This document shows positions 40,298 through 44,186 of a stretch of DNA of 44,186 bases, in pieces (within the stretch, counting starts at the first letter, position 1; every line of letters begins with the position of its first letter). The notes beneath the pieces are model-generated. The model saw only the letters and a list, made by a program, of their open reading frames with translations. It ran no database searches and was not told the DNA's origin. Source of the stretch: an uncultured Muribaculaceae bacterium (lineage in GTDB: Bacteria > Bacteroidota > Bacteroidia > Bacteroidales > Muribaculaceae); contig CAJTQV010000023.1 in assembly GCA_910578385.1 (NCBI GenBank), positions 1-44,186 on the forward strand, written 5' to 3'. The position numbers and the translations under genes are program-made.

Positions 40298-42108
40298 ATG
40301 AATTTAATAAATTTTCATTACCTACCCAATCTTCGCACCATACTATTCAGAATGGTCATTTTGATTACCGTCATTATTAACGGACTATCTGTCTACGCCG
40401 ATGATCTCGACAAAGTAGATATTAATGCGCCATTCATCGTAATAAAATCCCGCAAAATAGACCAACCGGCGGTAGATGCTGTTGTAAAGGATAAAATCAA
40501 AAGTCTCCAAGATTCGCTGGCCGAAATTACCAGTGCGCAAGCAGTTGTCAAATCAGCACTCCCCTATGCAGGTAAAAAATGCCCGGCCGAGTGCCAATCT
40601 TTCCTATCTTATTATGCCAACCAACTGAAATCAGGAGGATTAAAAGATGCCGACAAAATAGTCAAGGATCTGGATAAGGGAAAAATCAACAAGAAATTCA
40701 CACCATATCTTGAAAGTTTGTTATCTACACTTGAAAGAACACAATCCCTGATGCAGAATCAACTTGACCGAATACTACGCGATGGTGCAGATGCGGTATT
40801 CAAATACCAAGCTATGCCGACATTGGAATATAATGATACTGTGGCAAATCCTTATTCACGCTACGCCATGTACATATCGGATGACTCTTACCCAAAAGAT
40901 CAAATATTCAATCATGACCATGCAAAGATGGTTGAGGGTTGGGAATGGCTCAGGCAAGATTATGACGTACAGTATGTAAATAAGAAATACCCCATCGAGG
41001 TAAGTTATAGGTTTATACCGCACATCCGGAATATGCAGTCAAGCGATCAGATTATGGGTTCACATATTTTTTATACGATGAGTCAGGAAACCTCAAATAT
41101 GTCTACCCATCAAATGAAATAGATAGATGGATCGGCATGTATCCTGAAGGGAAGTTGAGAAATCAGATTCTCAAACATGCGTATGACACAAATGCGTATG
41201 ATATACAGGCAGAGGGCAATCTGGTAAGACATAAAATCATGGTCTCTATCGGACTTGAAAAGAAGACCGCAAAAGAGAAACAATTGGAAGAAAAAGCCTA
41301 CAACAAGGTTATGGGGCTCTTTGGAGCTGCGGCAAAGTGGAACAGAGCCCAAGCAAGACATGGGGCAGGAAGCCGCAGTGCCCGTGCGGCAATGTCAGAA
41401 GTCGGAAAAGCCTTGAATTCCACAAGCAAGTCCACAGCGGCCGAAAAGTCAGATGGAGAAGCCCAAGCCACTGCAAGCAGCTGGGCAGACCAGATAATAA
41501 TGGAGGACCTGCGTGATGTTTTTACCGAGCCTTGGAAAACAGAGAGACTGTCACCCACGAAGTTCAGGATGACTTTTGTTAACGACGAAGGTGTACCGAC
41601 TTATCAATACGAATTGGAATATATCAATGACAAAGCGTTTCACTGCATCACTGAGGAAAATATGATTTTCCCTGATAACGACAGCTCTGTCTTTGATGAA
41701 TTCATCAAATATAAAGACGCTCCGGTAAATCGCCGCCTTACAGTTTCCGATAAATCCGTTCGGGCAGACTCAGGCACGTCGGCAGATTGGGAAATCTATG
41801 TAGCGGTAGAGCAGCAAGCCCAGTTTCCCGGTGGCCAGGCTGCACTGATGAAGTGGATAAGTGATAATATCATGTATCCCTCGGAAGCCAAAGAGAATAA
41901 TATCGAGGGACGAGTGATAGTAAAATTCGTCGTGGAAAAAGATGGTAGTATAACTGGAATCACGGTAGCTAAAAGTGTTGATGAGAGTTTAGATGCGGAA
42001 GCCATGCGTTTGATCAACAAAATGCCCCAATGGTTACCCGCGCAAAACGACAACACTCCGGTCAGATCATACTACACCCTACCCGTAACATTCAAACTAC
42101 CGAAATAA
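40298..42108 (+). pseudogene. Frameshifted TonB C-terminal domain protein
   Basis: Two adjacent frames together encode one protein of about 600 residues. The first (40298-41122) has a signal peptide ending SVYA and a helical domain. Past about 41010 its meaning moves to the next frame, which reads VYTAHPEYAVKRSDYGFTYF and onward through the second frame (from 41137) to the end at 42108. An in-frame TAG at 41008-41010 closes the second frame on its left, so a one-base loss or two-base gain near 41000-41011 is likely. The C-terminus (QFPGGQAALMKWISDNIMYP to LPVTFKLPK) is a TonB-C domain. Alternatives are a sequencing error or programmed frameshift; no slippery heptamer is evident. Confidence 0.8.
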
Positions 42109-42184
42109 TCAGTGTAATCGGCAGATACCACCGGGTGGCCTTATCTCCGGTATGCGCCACCCTGTAATATCCTGTGACCTTCTT

Positions 42185-42228
42185 GCCGGGAGCACCCCAC
42201 GTCTTTCAGACGAGGTGTGCTTCCGGCT
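42185..42228 (+). terminator. Hairpin after the TonB-C gene
   Basis: GCCGGGAGCACCCCACGTCT and AGACGAGGTGTGCTTCCGGC form an imperfect 17-20 bp stem around TTC. It lies about 80 bases after the stop. No strong T run. Confidence 0.6.
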
Positions 42229-42532
42229 ATCTATCTCCCGATGCTCTGTCAAGCATCCAGACGATACTTAAACCCTCTCATATAAACCGGGATTTGAGCT
42301 TGCTAAATTTAGAGTGCTATAAAAGGCACTTTCATTTTATTTGAGCTAAAATATAAGATATGGATTCAGCACTTTTCATCGGCAGAGGGTGGGCTTGTCG
42401 ATGAAATGGGCTGTTTTGTCTCAAAACCGCCCGGGCACCCGAATTTCATTGTAATTTTGAAATGTGCAATTGGAAGTGTTAAACCTACCGCGACACCGTC
42501 CTGACCGCCCTGCTGAAATAAATAAAATATTT
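42229..42532. other. Gene-free stretch
   Basis: No supported gene. Plus-strand text near 42480-42520 (CCGCGACACCGTCCTGACCGCCCTGCTGAAATAAA) has the look of a gene 3' end, but no frame long enough to identify. Confidence 0.4.
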
Positions 42533-42564
42533 TTTGTCGTTTCATGTGTTTATGAGTAAATTTG
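42533..42564 (+). promoter_or_regulatory. Full-consensus promoter in front of a collapsed gene
   Basis: TTTG (42533-42536), 20 bases, TAAATTTG (42557-42564). The ATG at 42569 is only five bases on, so the native mRNA would be essentially leaderless. Confidence 0.75.
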
Positions 42565-42568
42565 CGCC

Positions 42569-42688
42569 ATGACAGCCGACGAGATAAAAGCGGCGACCAG
42601 TTCAGGGTAATACTTTGGAGTAGTAATCTGAAAAATAAGGGGAAAATACGTCGTGTCGGTCCTGCCAAAGGAGGGAAATGCTTGGTAT
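42569..42688 (+). pseudogene. AlbA_2/AAA_4-type gene reduced to its two ends
   Basis: The ATG opens MTADEIKAATSSG then stop. MTADEIKA is a typical opening of AlbA_2 (divergent AAA_4, Schlafen-like) proteins. In another frame at about 42620-42680 the text reads LKNKGKIRRVGPAKGGKC, matching the typical C-terminal winged-helix end of the same families (GxIxRVGPxKGGxW). The middle, some hundreds of codons, is missing. Identification is from remembered family patterns. Confidence 0.55.
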
Positions 42689-42699
42689 CATCAAAAAGA

Positions 42700-42737
42700 A
42701 AGCCATTCAAATCTTCTTCTACGAATTTGAATGGCTT
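42700..42737. terminator. Hairpin after the collapsed gene
   Basis: AAGCCATTCAAAT (42700-42712) pairs perfectly with ATTTGAATGGCTT (42725-42737), with a 12-base loop, followed by GATAATTCTTCTT. Confidence 0.7.
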
Positions 42738-42768
42738 GATAATTCTTCTTGCATGAATTGTGTTTGTT

Positions 42769-42975
42769 TTATCGGGAACCAGACATTATACCTGTGTTTG
42801 TGTCTTCGCTCGACATACGTTGTCGGGCATTTCCTCTTGATTTGCCAAAGTCAAGATTGAAAGAAAATTTCAACAGTATAACATGTCTTTGATAGAATGT
42901 ACCTTTGTTGACGCAAAACTCGCGCCAAGTCTCAAAATCAATCTGCTCTATATATGTATTGAAGTTGTCTGACAT
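42769..42975 (-). pseudogene. C-terminal remnant of an outer-membrane beta-barrel protein
   Basis: The frame reads MSDNFNTYIEQIDFETWREF and on through FYQRHVILLKFSFNLDFGKSRGNARQRMSSEDTNTGIMSGSR. A final strand of the form LKFSFNLDFGK, then a basic linker and EDTNTGIM, is the usual end of Bacteroidetes TonB-dependent receptors and related barrels. There is no signal peptide or barrel before it, so this is the tail of a deleted gene. It could be annotated as a small hypothetical gene; I judge it a relic. Confidence 0.6.
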
Positions 42976-43020
42976 TATTGTTCCAAAATGAAGATAATGC
43001 AGAAAATGCAATGAGCGCTG

Positions 43021-43263
43021 TCATTCAATCACCTCCCAGTAACCGCCATTACGTGGTCCGACTCTCTTGACTATGTTGTTGAGTTTTTTAATTTCTCTAT
43101 CAAGTGTTGTTGTTCCGATGCTCAATTTCTCTGCAATCTTATTAAGAGATATTGTGGGATTCTCTTTAATCATAGAAACAATATCCACCTGACGTGCTGT
43201 TAGATTAGCACCATCTTTAGCACCATTAGAATCTGCCACACTTTGACCACTTCTTATCGACAT
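43021..43263 (-). pseudogene. Winged-helix C-terminal remnant (AAA_4/RecG-like regulator)
   Basis: 80 residues: SGQSVADSNGAKDG, then a winged helix LTARQVDIVSMIKENPTISLNKIAEKLSIGTTTLDREIKKLNN and IVKRVGPRNGGYWEVIE. This is the C-terminal DNA-binding end of AlbA_2/AAA_4 proteins, with no ATPase or AlbA part before it. The frame continues upstream as GWFKNGGVSAIIPREIF to about 43310, where it collides with a KilA-N fragment in another frame. Confidence 0.7.
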
Positions 43264-43497
43264 GAAGATTTCACGCGGAATGATGGCTGATACACCGCCA
43301 TTTTTGAACCAGCCTCTCTTAAAATGGAGTCGAATTCGACCCCTTTAAAATTGGGATTATTCAGCCGCTCCCAAAGGCCAAGATATTCAAGGGTATTTTT
43401 GACACGCATCCAATTCTTGACAACGTCTTTAGGCTCAACAGGATTCTTCTGTCGGGCAAAATATCGGTGATGCAGATGTAATCAATCCCCTCTTTTG
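43264..43497 (-). pseudogene. KilA-N domain fragment C
   Basis: Minus-strand text reads EGIDYICITDI, a frame slip, then ARQKNPVEPKDVVKNWMRVKNTLEYLGLWERLNNPNFKGVEFDSILREAGS (43290-43465 approximately). This is the N-terminal KilA-N core (WMRxxxTLEYLGLWExLxNPNF). It has neither its own start nor the second half of the domain; it is fused on both sides to other fragments. Confidence 0.75.
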
Positions 43498-43761
43498 AGA
43501 GAGTCCTGACTGATTTCTAATTGTGGCGAATTCGCCATAATTAAAATCAGGATTATACACTTTCTCCCAAATGCCGATAAACTCAAGAGTATTACGGTTA
43601 CGCAGCCAATCCGTGATAAAGAAATCACCATCCTTGGCTCGCAACATATCGGTGAGACAAATATAGTCTTCACCATTTACTTTTACGACATTAACTTCGG
43701 TATCTTTTACGGTTATTTTTGCCTTATGCGGATAAGCGTTTGATTTCAAATGTAAAATCAC
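43498..43761 (-). pseudogene. KilA-N domain fragment B
   Basis: Frame from a GTG at 43761: KITVKDTEVNVVKVNGEDYI, CLTDMLRAKDGDFF, then ITDWLRNRNTLEFIGIWEKV, YNPDFNYGEFATIRNQSGL. The KilA-N core is intact up to NQSG, where a full-length protein would continue with the second half of the domain. Here the DNA passes straight into fragment C in a different frame. Confidence 0.75.
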
Positions 43762-44022
43762 TTCAGTAATTTCCTGTCATTTTCAGTGCCTTCCAACACC
43801 TGCATCTGATGGATGGCAATCTTATTGAGCTTTATGAGCCGTTCTCCCTGAGGCATTCCCTCATGGATCAGCATGGCATTTATAGTCTCTAAACCCCTCG
43901 AATTCGGTGGGTTTAAAATTGGGATTATATAACTGTTCCCAGATTCCCAAGAATTCTATTGTATTGCGATTACGCATCCAACTCGCTATTACAATGTTCG
44001 GTTCATCGCTCTTATATCGGGC
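43758..44022 (-). pseudogene. KilA-N family fragment A (N-terminal core joined to C-terminus)
   Basis: From 44022: ARYKSDEPNIVIASWMRNRN, TIEFLGIWEQLYNPNFKPTE, FEGF; then after a deletion with frame change near 43893: ETINAMLIHEGMPQGERLIK, LNKIAIHQMQVLEGTEN and a stop at 43758. The second part is the usual C-terminal region of long KilA-N proteins. The middle of the gene is missing. Its stop overlaps the GTG of fragment B. Confidence 0.7.
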
Positions 44023-44075
44023 CGTTTGTTGGTATCAGGCACGTTGAAGCCGCGTAGCGGCGGCACGGCGGTAGG

Positions 44076-44135
44076 CACGGGTGAAAACATGAAATGAAAG
44101 GCCCCGGGGCCTTTCATTTCATGATTTCACCCGTG
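44076..44135. terminator. 60-base near-perfect palindrome
   Basis: The central 36 bases (44088-44123) form a perfect palindrome centred at 44105/44106 (CATGAAATGAAAGGCCCC and its complement), with outer arms CACGGGTGAAA / TTTCACCCGTG and one mismatch between. A likely bidirectional terminator. The last 50 bases of the window contain no supported gene. Confidence 0.75.
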
Positions 44136-44186
44136 TAAAGTTGATATCCCACCCTATCCCCATCCCTGCCGCGAAGCCTGCGGCTT

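Noticed and set aside
42562..42756. A 64-codon plus-strand frame (MRHDSRRDKSG...)
   Set aside because: Only its RRVGPAKGGKC part resembles a protein family; the rest spans a junction and a terminator hairpin, so I treat it as part of a collapsed gene.

Overview
The window looks like a chromosomal segment of a gut Bacteroidales bacterium, most likely of the Muribaculaceae type. Evidence: a SusC/SusD outer-membrane system, a type IX secretion C-terminal signal, ATP-type PEP carboxykinase, lipoprotein-rich operons, and repeated promoters of the Bacteroidetes form (TTTG, 19-20 bases, TAnnTTTG) instead of E. coli-type promoters. Family placement is an inference from style; no ribosomal RNA is present.

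Layout. 1-3500: 3' end of tRNA-Tyr, a DUF4836-like lipoprotein, and an ABC ATPase/FtsX-like permease pair. 3500-12830: a polysaccharide-uptake locus with SusC, SusD, SusE-like and SusF-like proteins and a T9SS-exported carbohydrate-binding-like protein, but no glycoside hydrolase. 12830-15330: a 28-bp perfect palindrome, an unrecognised protein carrying a 9-bp minisatellite, and a tandem array of a MITE-like element with 19-bp inverted ends. 15330-21110: a minus-strand trio (GxxExxY protein, MptE-like protein, SDR lacking its catalytic Tyr/Lys), ferritin, pckA, and an AraC regulator. 21340-21605: tRNA-Ser(UGA) followed by a second, broken 3' half of a tRNA-Ser.

22074-34254 is a lower-GC defence island: a complete brxP-brxC-pglZ-brxL operon (type 4 BREX, whose modification gene is a PAPS-reductase/DndC-like enzyme rather than a methylase), then, divergently, an unrecognised gene overlapping a PIN nuclease gene. 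The island sits between two copies of the 3' end of a Ser/Thr kinase gene: a decayed copy abutting the brxL stop codon and the intact kinase at 34373. Related long hairpins bracket the BREX operon.

34373-42108 is a cell-envelope/signalling cluster: a membrane-anchored eukaryotic-type kinase and a conserved unknown protein on the minus strand, and divergently a zinc-ribbon membrane protein, three small lipoproteins, a zinc-ribbon/DUF805 protein and a frameshifted TonB-C protein. Six 10-bp direct repeats lie between the two divergent promoters and abut the plus-strand one, which lacks a -33 box. 42530-44040 is a gene graveyard: an AlbA_2/AAA_4-type gene reduced to its two ends, a TonB-receptor C-terminus, a winged-helix tail and three truncated KilA-N genes.

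The strongest candidates for something undescribed are the two-gene PIN module next to BREX, the helically phased repeat array driving the zinc-ribbon/lipoprotein operon opposite a kinase, and the KilA-N fragment array.
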